A program made the translations under genes and the position numbers. From a bacterium D16-51 (lineage in GTDB: Bacteria; Bacillota; Clostridia; Lachnospirales; Lachnospiraceae): a DNA stretch of 64,000 bases. Below, piece by piece: positions 52,849-61,323 of this stretch (within the stretch, counting starts at the first letter, position 1; every line of letters starts with the position of its first letter). The stretch spans positions 124,001 through 188,000 of the forward strand of contig RAYE01000001.1 of the NCBI GenBank assembly GCA_003612285.1, read 5' to 3'. The notes beneath the pieces are model-generated. The model saw nothing but the letters and a program-made list of their open reading frames with translations, did not search any database and was not told the origin of the DNA.

Positions 52849-53337
52849 ATGGAAAAGGATATTAGTGTATATGTGTCTGCTTTGCACACTTCATTGCGTG
52901 AGAAGTCTGGGATTATGCAAAGTTTGCTTGAGTTGACACAGGAGCAGGAACAGATTTTAAAAAAAGAAGAAATAGAAATTGATGATTTTGATAAATTAGT
53001 GCAGGAGAAATCGGTGCTGCTTGACAGAATGTCGGAATTGGATAAAGGTTTCCAGAATTTATTTGATAAAATCGGCACTGCTTTAAAAGAAAATAAGATG
53101 CTGTATAAAGGACAAGTCCAGGAGATGCAGGAATTTATCCGTCAGATTACGGCATGCGGGGTGAAGCTTGAAGCATTGGAAAAACAGAATAAAAAGGCGT
53201 TTCAGTCTTTTGCGGCAAAGAAACACAAAGAAATCCACGATTTCCGGGTAAGCAACAGAACCGCTGTGAGTTATTATAAAAATATGGCAAACCAGCATCA
53301 GGAAGGTCAGTCATATTTTATGGATAAGAAAAAATAA
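52849..53337 (+). CDS. Helical flagellar chaperone-like protein
   Basis: The 162-residue, Lys/Glu-rich helical protein ('QEQEQILKKEEIEIDDFDKL', 'VLLDRMSELDKGFQNLFDKI', 'AVSYYKNMANQHQEGQSYFM') resembles FlgN/FliT-type export chaperones. FliT, partner of FliD, is commonly encoded after fliS. A FliT role for FliD is plausible, but there is no sequence motif to prove it. GGAGG lies before the ATG. Confidence 0.7.
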   Translation: MEKDISVYVSALHTSLREKSGIMQSLLELTQEQEQILKKEEIEIDDFDKLVQEKSVLLDRMSELDKGFQNLFDKIGTALKENKMLYKGQVQEMQEFIRQITACGVKLEALEKQNKKAFQSFAAKKHKEIHDFRVSNRTAVSYYKNMANQHQEGQSYFMDKKK

Positions 53338-53356
53338 AAAAATCCGTGAAAGGGGT

Positions 53357-53383
53357 TAAGTGGCAGATTATATATACCGATAT
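53357..53383 (+). promoter_or_regulatory. SigD (sigma-28) type promoter of flagellin
   Basis: TAAG (53357-53360), 15 bases, ACCGATAT (53376-53383). The first box has one change from TAAA; the second matches. It gives a leader of about 160 bases before the flagellin start. Confidence 0.7.
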
Positions 53384-53512
53384 ATAAAGTGTAACAAAAC
53401 AGCAATATATTAGTAAAAAGTTGTTATTATTCTCCTTTATGGAGTAATGATAAATCCTGAATCATAATCGTGTACGGACGTTATGTAGGAGGGGGAACAA
53501 AAATTATATCAC

Positions 53513-53547
53513 CAGCGGCATGGATGCTGCTGAAATTTCAAGGAGGA
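53513..53547 (+). promoter_or_regulatory. Candidate CsrA-binding site pair in flagellin leader
   Basis: CAGCGGCA and TGCTGCTG form an eight-pair stem that displays TGGA in its loop (53521-53524). The second GGA lies in the Shine-Dalgarno AGGAGGA (53541-53547). A looped GGA plus one at the ribosome site is the arrangement used by CsrA on Bacillus hag. Confidence 0.65.
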
Positions 53548-53553
53548 ATTATT

Positions 53554-54393
53554 ATGGTAGTACAACACAATATGTCAGCGCTTAACACAAACAGACAGTT
53601 AGGCATTACGAACAAAGCACTCAAAAACAGCACAGAGAAGTTATCTTCTGGTTATAGAGTAAACCGCGCAGCAGATGATGCAGCAGGTCTTTCTATCAGC
53701 GAGAAGATGCGTTCTCAGATCCGTGGTTTAAATCAGGCTTCTGACAATGCTCAGAATGGTCAGTCTCTGATTCAGACCGCTGAAGGCGCTTTGAACGAGA
53801 TTCATTCTGTACTTCAGAGAATGAGGGAATTAACTGTTCAGGCAGCTAACGATACTAACGTATCAGCAGACCGCAAGTCAATTGCATTGGAATTAACTGC
53901 ATTAACAGCAGAAATCGACCGTATTGCAACACAGACAGAGTTCAATACAATGAAGCTTCTTTCTGGTAAATTCAGTGGCAAGAACCTTCAGGTTGGCGCT
54001 AATACAAAGCAGTTCATTTCTATCAGTATTGATAAGATGACCAGCAAAGGTTTAGGCGTAGATCTTGCTAATGTTGCAAAGATAGTTAGTGCTACAAAAA
54101 CAGCAAAATCTACAACTATTTCACCATTGATTTCTGTTGTAAGTAAAGCTATTACTCAGGTATCTGAGCAGAGAGCTAAACTTGGTGCTATCCAGAACAG
54201 ACTGGATCATACCATTGACAATGCAGATAACATGGCAGAGAACCTGCAGTCTGCAGAGAGCTTGATTCGTGATGTAAATATGGCTGATGAGATGGTTACT
54301 TACTCTGCTAAGTCTATCCTTCAGCAGGCAGGTCAGTCTATGCTTGCTCAGGCAAATCAGGCTACACAGGGTGTACTTTCATTACTTCGCTAA
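53554..54393 (+). CDS. fliC: Flagellin
   Basis: The start at 53554 (MVVQHNMSALNTNRQLGITN) follows AAGGAGGA; earlier in-frame codons belong to the leader. The 279-residue protein is close to the minimal size. The conserved N-terminus ('LSSGYRVNRAADDAAGLSIS', 'MRSQIRGLNQASDNAQNGQS') and C-terminus ('QRAKLGAIQNRLDHTIDNAD', 'MADEMVTYSAKSILQQAGQS') are joined by a short ~70-residue middle without large outer domains. FliS and Maf-type genes nearby suggest export assistance and glycosylation. A terminator follows. Confidence 0.95.
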   Translation: MVVQHNMSALNTNRQLGITNKALKNSTEKLSSGYRVNRAADDAAGLSISEKMRSQIRGLNQASDNAQNGQSLIQTAEGALNEIHSVLQRMRELTVQAANDTNVSADRKSIALELTALTAEIDRIATQTEFNTMKLLSGKFSGKNLQVGANTKQFISISIDKMTSKGLGVDLANVAKIVSATKTAKSTTISPLISVVSKAITQVSEQRAKLGAIQNRLDHTIDNADNMAENLQSAESLIRDVNMADEMVTYSAKSILQQAGQSMLAQANQATQGVLSLLR

Positions 54394-54420
54394 TCTATAG
54401 CAAGTGTGACATAATGTGGA

Positions 54421-54449
54421 TGGAGCCGACTTCGGTTGGCTCCATTTTT
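54421..54449 (+). terminator. Flagellin terminator
   Basis: TGGAGCC-CTTCGG-GGCTCCA stem-loop followed by TTTTTCC, 30 bases after the stop codon. Confidence 0.9.
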
Positions 54450-54553
54450 CCATATAATGGGGTTATCATTTGGGGAATTGCTAATAATGAATATAGTAAC
54501 AGATATATAGTATAAAAATCTGTAGAAATATAGGTTGGTGTAGTTTATTATTT

Positions 54554-54717
54554 GTAACTATTCAGCCTTACGGCTTCATAGTTACACAGCAGTGCTTTCA
54601 GCACTGTTGATGTACACATTTTGCACAAAAAACGTGCAAAATGGCACCATAAAACTCATATTTTTGACAAAAGAAATGTCAAAAATCCTCGCATTTTATG
54701 GAAGGCTGAACTGTTAC
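54554..54717. mobile_element. 164-bp miniature element with IS66-like ends and 8-bp target duplication
   Basis: The ends GTAACTATTCAGCCTTAC (54554 on) and, reverse-complemented, GTAACAGTTCAGCCTTCC (from 54717) match at 15 of 18 bases. They resemble the GTAACAGTTCAG ends of the IS66 element at 2640-4474. TATTATTT flanks it exactly at 54546-54553 and 54718-54725. The interior carries several perfect hairpins (AGCAGTGC/GCACTG, CATTTTGCAC/GTGCAAAATG, TTTTTGACA/TGTCAAAAA) and no coding frame. Confidence 0.9.
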
Positions 54718-54754
54718 TATTATTTATCTGTATTTTAGATAGAAAGAGGGAAAA

Positions 54755-55069
54755 ATGAGTAAGGAAAAAGAAATTGTGGAGAATACAATACAAGTAATTC
54801 GGGAAACAACAGAACTTTTTTATCAACAGAAGGTAAAAGAGGCTTATAATAAAATGCAGGAAACAATCGACCATATTTTAAAAGCGGTTGATATATTACA
54901 TGCATATAAAAGTGAATATGAGGCATTTGGGCTGGAAGAGGAACGTCTTGTTACATCCCTGACAGATGCCATGAATGCAATGCAGGCAGGAGATACTGTG
55001 CTGTTAGCAGATATTTTGGAATATGATTTTGTAGAATACCTTCAGGAATTGACAGAGCAGATGGACTAG
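54755..55069 (+). CDS. Small helical hypothetical protein
   Basis: The 104-residue acidic, helical protein (IVENTIQVIRETTELFYQQK; TDAMNAMQAGDTVLLADILE) is not recognised. It has no signal or membrane segment. AGAAAGAGGG precedes the ATG. It sits 35 bases before the first Maf gene. The pattern '..AmqagD..llaDiLEYDf...L' is also found near the N-terminus of the second Maf protein, so it may be a stand-alone relative of that domain. Confidence 0.7.
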   Translation: MSKEKEIVENTIQVIRETTELFYQQKVKEAYNKMQETIDHILKAVDILHAYKSEYEAFGLEEERLVTSLTDAMNAMQAGDTVLLADILEYDFVEYLQELTEQMD

Positions 55070-55104
55070 GAACATATGCAGTTTCTTAGTATAGGAGAGA
55101 CAGG

Positions 55105-56925
55105 ATGTTAGCGGAAAATAAAGCAGCTTTTTCTGTGCATAGGCAGGATTTTTTAGAAGAGCTTCAGAATCTGCCAGAGCAGGAGACAGAGGAATGGATT
55201 AAAGTCGAATTAGGTCATGCAAGGGATGGAAGTTCTATCTTGCTGGCAGAAAAGGATGGGAAGAGTTACCGTTTAAATAGTGCTTTTCGGCCGGTTGAGG
55301 AGGCAGAACGGTGGGCGTTGCAGTATGACTTTGATTATCTGGAAAATATTGTTGTATTGTTTGGGCTGGGGAATGGCATATTTGCCAGAAGCTTACTAGA
55401 AAGGCTTCAGGAAAAAGATATATTAATTATTTATGAGCCGTCCTTACAGATATTCCAATTAGTTTTAGAAAAGGAAGACATTAGTGACATATTGTCAGAT
55501 TCGAGGGTGAGGCTTGTTGTAGAAGGCGTAAATGAAGGAAGTTTTTATTTTGCTTTAGAGAAGCATTTGGACTGGCGCACGAAAGACGCGTTTTGTGTCT
55601 GTATGCATCCAAAGTATGAGGAACTGTTTACAAAACAGGGAATCGCAGTGATGAAACAGATTAGTGAGTGTAAAGAGATGGCGAATGTATTAATGCATAC
55701 AGACGTCCATTTGGCACACCAAACAGTGTTAAATATTCTCTTTAATGTGCGGTATATTAAAGAATCAAATATATTGTCTGATTATATAGGAAAAATACCA
55801 GAAAGGCTTCCGGCGATTATTGTGGCAGCAGGGCCTTCCTTGGATAAAAATATAGAGGAGTTAAAAAGGGCAGAGGGGAAAGCATTTATTGTAGCAGTAG
55901 ATTCTGCGGTGAAAACCCTGATAAATCATGAAATTCGGTTTGATGCTTATGTATCTGTTGATGCAATGAAATCCAGTAGGCATACTGATTTTGAAGAGTG
56001 CCATAATGTGCCGCTTTTATGTGCTTTTATGTCAAACTACGGAATCACATATGCCCATCAGGGCAAAAAAATATGGATTACGGGCTGGCGCTGCCTGGAG
56101 GCTTTCTATAATGAATTGGGGCATCCGCTTGAGACAGTTAATTTAGGGGGAAGCGTAGCTACTGCAGCTTTTTCTGCCTGTGAGAAGATGGGATTCCAAA
56201 AAATTGTCTTAGTCGGGCAGGATTTGGCTTATGATGGAAAGATAACCCATGCAGGCCAACTGGTGAAAAAAATTGTAAATGAAGAAGTTGGGCAGGAAGA
56301 AGTTGACGGATGGCACGGAGGGAAGGTGAGAAGCCGTTATGACTGGCTTATTTACCGCAACTGGTTTGAAAGTGCAATCCAGCAGCTTCCACAGGTGCAG
56401 GTGATAGATGCGACAGAGGGAGGAGCACTAATTCATGGTTCAGAGGTAATGACCTTAGCGGAAGTGGTTGACCGGTATTGTACTATTTCATTTTCTATGC
56501 GTCAATTTTTTGAACAGAAGACACCTACTTTTAATGAACAGGAATATTCTGAGATAAGGGAAAAGGTTCATCATATGAAAGAGGAAGTAAAAACTGTCCG
56601 CAGGGAAGCGATAGAGGCAGTTATTATATGTGACGAGGTTATAAATAATATCCAGCAGTTTGGAGAGAATGTAAATATTACAAAACAGGCAAAAAAATTG
56701 TCGGCGATTGGCAGCAGGATTATGTCACAAAATGTATATCAGCTTTTGGATTATTATATTACAGATGTTGCTGTGGAGGAGATGAAAGAAATTAACCAGA
56801 TGACGGGAAGTAAGGAGCAGGATTTGCTGGATACTTATAACAGTGCAAGGGCAATGTACCAGGCACTGATTGATGCGCTCACAGAAACAAAGGATTATTT
56901 TAATATATGGTTGGAGGATATATAG
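55105..56925 (+). CDS. Maf (motility-associated factor) family protein, flagellin glycosylation
   Basis: Maf proteins attach or process nonulosonic sugars on flagellin. The 606-residue protein has the DUF115/6-hydroxymethylpterin-pyrophosphokinase-like core: 'AIIVAAGPSLDKNIEELK', 'FDAYVSVDAMKSSRHTDF', 'NLGGSVATAAFSACEKMGFQ', 'IVLVGQDLAYDGKITHAG'. An N-terminal Rossmann-like region ('IVVLFGLGNGIFARSLLERL') and a helical C-terminus complete it. The cluster with neuA/neuB-type genes supports sialic-acid-like glycans. Confidence 0.88.
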   Translation: MLAENKAAFSVHRQDFLEELQNLPEQETEEWIKVELGHARDGSSILLAEKDGKSYRLNSAFRPVEEAERWALQYDFDYLENIVVLFGLGNGIFARSLLERLQEKDILIIYEPSLQIFQLVLEKEDISDILSDSRVRLVVEGVNEGSFYFALEKHLDWRTKDAFCVCMHPKYEELFTKQGIAVMKQISECKEMANVLMHTDVHLAHQTVLNILFNVRYIKESNILSDYIGKIPERLPAIIVAAGPSLDKNIEELKRAEGKAFIVAVDSAVKTLINHEIRFDAYVSVDAMKSSRHTDFEECHNVPLLCAFMSNYGITYAHQGKKIWITGWRCLEAFYNELGHPLETVNLGGSVATAAFSACEKMGFQKIVLVGQDLAYDGKITHAGQLVKKIVNEEVGQEEVDGWHGGKVRSRYDWLIYRNWFESAIQQLPQVQVIDATEGGALIHGSEVMTLAEVVDRYCTISFSMRQFFEQKTPTFNEQEYSEIREKVHHMKEEVKTVRREAIEAVIICDEVINNIQQFGENVNITKQAKKLSAIGSRIMSQNVYQLLDYYITDVAVEEMKEINQMTGSKEQDLLDTYNSARAMYQALIDALTETKDYFNIWLEDI

Positions 56926-57013
56926 AAGATGGTTTCTGGTTTGACGATAATAGTGTCGGTTATTTAAAACTTATATAGGAATTAAATAAATTTGGCAAAA
57001 TAGGAGTTATAGA

Positions 57014-58630
57014 ATGTTATTTCAATCAATGAAAAGTTTAATACATTTGGTGACAGATGCTATACAATATTTTAGGGTTCAGAATTTCCAGATGGCTTAT
57101 GACTATACAAAGCAGGTAATAAATTTGATGCAGCAGTGTTTATTGCTTTTGGAGCCAGAGACAGCAGCTTCCCTGCTCCCTGTTCTTGAAATGGTATTAG
57201 GGGAGATGGAGGAACAGGACGGGATTAGGCTGGCGGATGTTTTGGAAGAAGGGCTATTGCCGGAATTATATCAGATACAGGCAGAGGTATTTGAATCTTC
57301 CGAGGGGGTTTTAGAGGATTATTGGGGGAAAAGCAGGCTGGTTTTAAAAAAGAGATACCCTGACCTTTACAGAAAGATTTTGGAATACAGGGATAAAATT
57401 CCGGATAATTATCAGCTTAGCTGGGCAAAGACCGGAGATTTGGCTTTGGATGTGGCAACAGATTCAGGGGTGACACGGCTAAATTCTATGTATAATCCGT
57501 GGAATGAAGCAGTCCTGTTTGTACAAAACCTAGTGGGAAATAAACAGGATAAAGAATATATTATACTGGGATTTGGCATGGGATATCATTTGGAAGTAAT
57601 GTTAAAGGAATGCCCATATGAAAAGATTATTGTTTTAGAAAATGACCTAAACCAGCTTGCAGTTGCGCTTTCTTACCGTGATTTATCATGGGTGTTGGAA
57701 AAAGAACAGGTGGAACTGGTATATTGCCGGAAAGCGGAAGACTATTTCAGGTATTTGTCGGAAATTAAGAGTGGGACAAAGGTGGGGATTTGGTATCCTT
57801 CGGTAAAGACAGTTTTGGATTCTGATTTGAGGGAAGCTTTAGAAAATTATAAGTTGGAGTTGTCCTCGGTAGAAAATATTGGCAGCGAATTGGAGGGTAA
57901 TTTTTTAGAGAATATAAAAAGAGAAGATACGGAAGTGTCTGTTTTAAGGCAGGAGTTTTATGGGAAAAAGGTAATTCTTGCAGCGGGAGGCCCGTCACTG
58001 GATGAAGGCATAGAGTTGCTTAGAAACAGAAATGAGGATGTACGTCTTATTTGTGTGGGCAAGGTGGCAAGAAAGCTGCTTGCGGCAGGCATTCAACCGA
58101 ATTATATTGTAATGACAGATGGAATGGCAAAAACGAGGTGGCAGATTAGTGGAATTGAGGAGTGTGGCATTCCACTGATTTATCTAAGTACAGCAGCATG
58201 CGGTGTGGTGGGGGCATATAAAGGGAAACGTTATATTGCTTTTCAGGAGGGTTTCCCTCTGGCAGAAGAGAGTGCTGCAGAGAAGGGTTATCCGCTTTAT
58301 CAGAGTGGTGGTTCAGTAGCTACATTTGCGTTAGATATGCTGTTAAGGTTTGAATGCAGCCAGGTTGTTTGTATTGGTTTGGACCTTGGATATCCCGGGG
58401 AGAGGACTCATGCATCAGGAATCGGTTCGAAAGTGGCAGATACATCTAATATGCGTAAAGTGGAAGGGATTACATCAAAATATGTTTATACAAGTAAAAC
58501 GCTGGATATTTACCGCAGGTGGATTGAAAAAAGAATTGCAGGGGTAAAAGAGACGGAACTTTTGAATGCTTCTAAAGGCGCGCGGATCCGTGGTATGAAG
58601 GAAATCGACATAGAATTGCTAGGAGAATAG
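57014..58630 (+). CDS. Second Maf-family protein
   Basis: The 538-residue protein has an N-terminal helical ~90 residues resembling the small protein at 54755. The Maf core follows: 'EYIILGFGMGYHLEVMLKEC', 'VILAAGGPSLDEGIELLRNR', 'QPNYIVMTDGMAKTRWQISG', 'QSGGSVATFALDMLLRFECS' and 'CIGLDLGYPGERTHASGI'. Two different Maf proteins in one cluster suggest two attachment sites or sugars. It lacks the long C-terminal helices of the first. TAGGAG lies before the ATG. Confidence 0.87.
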   Translation: MLFQSMKSLIHLVTDAIQYFRVQNFQMAYDYTKQVINLMQQCLLLLEPETAASLLPVLEMVLGEMEEQDGIRLADVLEEGLLPELYQIQAEVFESSEGVLEDYWGKSRLVLKKRYPDLYRKILEYRDKIPDNYQLSWAKTGDLALDVATDSGVTRLNSMYNPWNEAVLFVQNLVGNKQDKEYIILGFGMGYHLEVMLKECPYEKIIVLENDLNQLAVALSYRDLSWVLEKEQVELVYCRKAEDYFRYLSEIKSGTKVGIWYPSVKTVLDSDLREALENYKLELSSVENIGSELEGNFLENIKREDTEVSVLRQEFYGKKVILAAGGPSLDEGIELLRNRNEDVRLICVGKVARKLLAAGIQPNYIVMTDGMAKTRWQISGIEECGIPLIYLSTAACGVVGAYKGKRYIAFQEGFPLAEESAAEKGYPLYQSGGSVATFALDMLLRFECSQVVCIGLDLGYPGERTHASGIGSKVADTSNMRKVEGITSKYVYTSKTLDIYRRWIEKRIAGVKETELLNASKGARIRGMKEIDIELLGE

Positions 58631-58639
58631 TAGAAATGA

Positions 58640-58762
58640 ATTGGACGATGCAGTATAAGAATTAGATAGTCAGTTCTTTGACAAAATGACTTCTCTGGGA
58701 TAAGATGTGCCGAAAATACTTGATTTGCCATTTGATGTATGTAAAATGATGGATTTAGAATG
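58640..58762 (+). pseudogene. Short decayed coding remnant with in-frame stops
   Basis: Reading GAATTGGACGATGCA onward gives ELDDAV-stop-ELDSQFFDKMTSLG-stop-DVPKILDLPFDVCKMMDLE. The two TAA codons fit CAA-to-TAA changes. The composition is protein-like, but no start is present. Confidence 0.4.
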
Positions 58763-58900
58763 ATGATACTAAATTATAAGAAAAATAAAGAGTTTTATCA
58801 AATGATGTCAGAAAAAACAAAGAAGCGTGCGAAGTTAATGACATCATCATTAGAGGCAATAAAAGATGTGGATGAGAAAATAGTGGAAAAGGAGTTCTGA
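58760..58900 (+). CDS. Possible 46-residue protein
   Basis: An open frame MMILNYKKNKEFYQMMSEKT continues to KIVEKEF, Lys/Glu-rich and helical. There is no clear ribosome site. It follows the remnant directly and could be its last in-frame part. Not recognised. Confidence 0.3.
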   Translation: MMILNYKKNKEFYQMMSEKTKKRAKLMTSSLEAIKDVDEKIVEKEF

Positions 58901-58912
58901 TAAATATAGTAT

Positions 58913-59908
58913 ATGGATAGAAAGAAAAAAATAAGTGTAATTATTCCATGTTATAATGCAGAAAAAACACTTAATAGGTGTCTGAACTCAATTATAAACC
59001 AGACAATAGGAATGGGAAATTTGGAAATTATACTTGTAAATGACGCATCAACAGATTCTACTTTACAGATATTATACAATTGGGAAAAAAATTATCCTGA
59101 CTCAATATTGGTGGTTCATTGTTCTGAAAATGGAAAGCAGGGACAGGCCAGGAATATTGGGATGTTATATGCTTCTGGTGAATTTATTGGTTTTGCGGAT
59201 GATGATGATTATTTGGAAGAGAATATGCTACAGGTTTTATATGACGAAGGAATTAAAAATAATTGTGATTTGATAGTTTGCCAGTCGATAAAACATAAAA
59301 TAACAGATAATGTTGAAGTTGAAAATGGTATCTATACAGGTGAGGTAATTGAGATTGTGGATATGCCGCAGCGTTTAGAATTTTTAAAGCGGGATATTAA
59401 TATTGCAATTTGGAATAAGATATACCGCCGTTCTTTTTTAGAAGACAATCAGATTGCTTTTTTACCTGGGTATATTTATGATGATATTTATTTTACCCAA
59501 CTGGTAAAACAATATTGTAAGCGGGTTTATCTGTCTAATCAGATTTTATATCATCATATCATCAGTGACACTTCTGTATCATATGGTGCAAAAAGTAAAT
59601 CAGATAGAATAGGATTTATAGAGGTGCATATGAAAGTAATTGAAGAATTGCGTAATAGAGGTTTATATGCTGCATTTTCAGAATGGTATGCGAATGAATT
59701 TATGATTGATTATTTATCATTTATTGTGAATTATAAGAAAACATTTGGTGAAATTGATCAGGATCTGGAATTGATTTTGTGCAATAGTATTATAGAATTA
59801 TTTCCCGATTGGAAAGAAATCAGTATAGTAAAAAAGCTGCTGGATACAAAAGATCCGGCTAAAGAAAAATATTGGAAGATTATACAAAAACTGATGCTGG
59901 TTAGTTAG
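58913..59908 (+). CDS. GT2-family glycosyltransferase
   Basis: The 331-residue protein has a GT-A fold: 'ISVIIPCYNAEKTLNRCLNS', 'EIILVNDASTDSTLQIL', 'GQARNIGMLYASGEFIGFAD', the metal motif DDDD, and 'FLPGYIYDDIYFTQL'. It transfers an activated sugar, probably in flagellin or surface glycan synthesis. The ribosome site is weak. A related GT follows after 31 bases. Confidence 0.9.
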   Translation: MDRKKKISVIIPCYNAEKTLNRCLNSIINQTIGMGNLEIILVNDASTDSTLQILYNWEKNYPDSILVVHCSENGKQGQARNIGMLYASGEFIGFADDDDYLEENMLQVLYDEGIKNNCDLIVCQSIKHKITDNVEVENGIYTGEVIEIVDMPQRLEFLKRDINIAIWNKIYRRSFLEDNQIAFLPGYIYDDIYFTQLVKQYCKRVYLSNQILYHHIISDTSVSYGAKSKSDRIGFIEVHMKVIEELRNRGLYAAFSEWYANEFMIDYLSFIVNYKKTFGEIDQDLELILCNSIIELFPDWKEISIVKKLLDTKDPAKEKYWKIIQKLMLVS

Positions 59909-59939
59909 AAGTTTAAAGGTATTATAATGGAGAAGAATT

Positions 59940-61310
59940 GTGGAACGGATTAGTGTTATTATCCCATGTTACAATGTAAAAATGGAGATTGACCGTTTGA
60001 TGGAAAGCCTGTTTTCTCAGACGGTTGGGGCAGCGTGCCTGGAGATTATTTTAATAAATGATGCCTCCACCGATGGAACATGGGAGTCTTTAATGAAATG
60101 GGAGGGGCAGTACAAGGAAAATATTATATTGGTTAACAGTGAGTGCCATAAAGGACCTGGAGCTGCAAGAAATATTGGTCTGGATTTTGCAGGAGGAGAG
60201 TATATTTCTTTTTTAGATGCTGATGACTGGATTGCAGAAAATTATTATGAACGAATGGTTGGGCTGGCAAAATTATATTGCAGTGATATTGTTATTTGCG
60301 GACATGATAGACCAATATATTTTGATAGAGATAGTTTGAAAAGTCAGGCAGATGGTGAAGAAAAGTGCTATGATTTGGATATTCCTCAAAATAGGAAACA
60401 GTATTTGCAAACACATATTTATGCTACCTCTGTTTGCTGGGTTTTATATCGCAGAGAATTTTTGCAAAATAATACAATATATTTTCCGGAAGGAATTTTG
60501 TATGAAGATGCATATTTTGCTTATGTTACATTTTTTTTAGCAGAAAAAATAGTGGAATGTTCTGATGTGTTATATCACTATTATAGAAATATGCATGGTA
60601 TAATGATAGGGGGAAATGAAGGTGAAAACAGAGAACGGCTTGTAGGACTGAGGATGTTTTATGATCAATGTTTATATCATGGATGGCTGAATGGCTTTTC
60701 GGATGAGATTGAATTAATTTTTATCCGTAAGTATTATGTAGAAATGATGGAAGTTATGTTTCGGAGATTTCAGGAAATAGATTATTCGGTTTACCTTGGA
60801 ATAAGGGATTGGTTGTTGGAACATTTTCCGAATTGTATAGATAATCAATATTTAAGAGAAGATTATAGTGAGATGGATAATATATTTTTAAAGTTTATTG
60901 TGCTTGGTTTCTCAAAAGAGCAGATTCACGCTGCCAGAAAAGCTTTCTTATCTGTAGTATATCATAAGGATGCTATTGATTCCTTTTGTGCAAAAGAAAC
61001 TCGTAAGTTTGCTTATCCTCAAAAAGAAGAAATGTTTGTTATTGTACAGAGTTTATTGGAGGAAGATTTTTCGGAGGAAGAGTTTAAAAAGAAGGTAGAA
61101 CAGTTGCAATATTTTCAGTCATTATCAGAAAAAAAGAGTATTTTAAAAATTTGTCAGGACAGGGAGGAAGAATTGCCAGGTGATATTTATCGTTATATTA
61201 TAGAAAAAGAATTTGTGTTTTCCTATTTAAAGGAATATATTCGACGACAGAAGGATATTTTGGAAACTGGAGAAAAGAAAAGATTAGAAATGGTTTTATC
61301 TGTTTTTTAA
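59940..61310 (+). CDS. GT2-family glycosyltransferase with C-terminal extension
   Basis: GTG start at 59940 behind GGAGAAG. The 456-residue protein repeats the GT-A layout ('ISVIIPCYNVKMEIDRLMES', 'EIILINDASTDGTWESLMKW', 'GPGAARNIGLDFAGGEYISF', LDADDW). A ~150-residue helical C-terminal extension, absent from the previous gene, follows. It lies in the same probable operon as the CMP-sugar synthetase, seven bases before it. Confidence 0.9.
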   Translation: MERISVIIPCYNVKMEIDRLMESLFSQTVGAACLEIILINDASTDGTWESLMKWEGQYKENIILVNSECHKGPGAARNIGLDFAGGEYISFLDADDWIAENYYERMVGLAKLYCSDIVICGHDRPIYFDRDSLKSQADGEEKCYDLDIPQNRKQYLQTHIYATSVCWVLYRREFLQNNTIYFPEGILYEDAYFAYVTFFLAEKIVECSDVLYHYYRNMHGIMIGGNEGENRERLVGLRMFYDQCLYHGWLNGFSDEIELIFIRKYYVEMMEVMFRRFQEIDYSVYLGIRDWLLEHFPNCIDNQYLREDYSEMDNIFLKFIVLGFSKEQIHAARKAFLSVVYHKDAIDSFCAKETRKFAYPQKEEMFVIVQSLLEEDFSEEEFKKKVEQLQYFQSLSEKKSILKICQDREEELPGDIYRYIIEKEFVFSYLKEYIRRQKDILETGEKKRLEMVLSVF

Positions 61311-61323
61311 TGGAGGAATGGAT

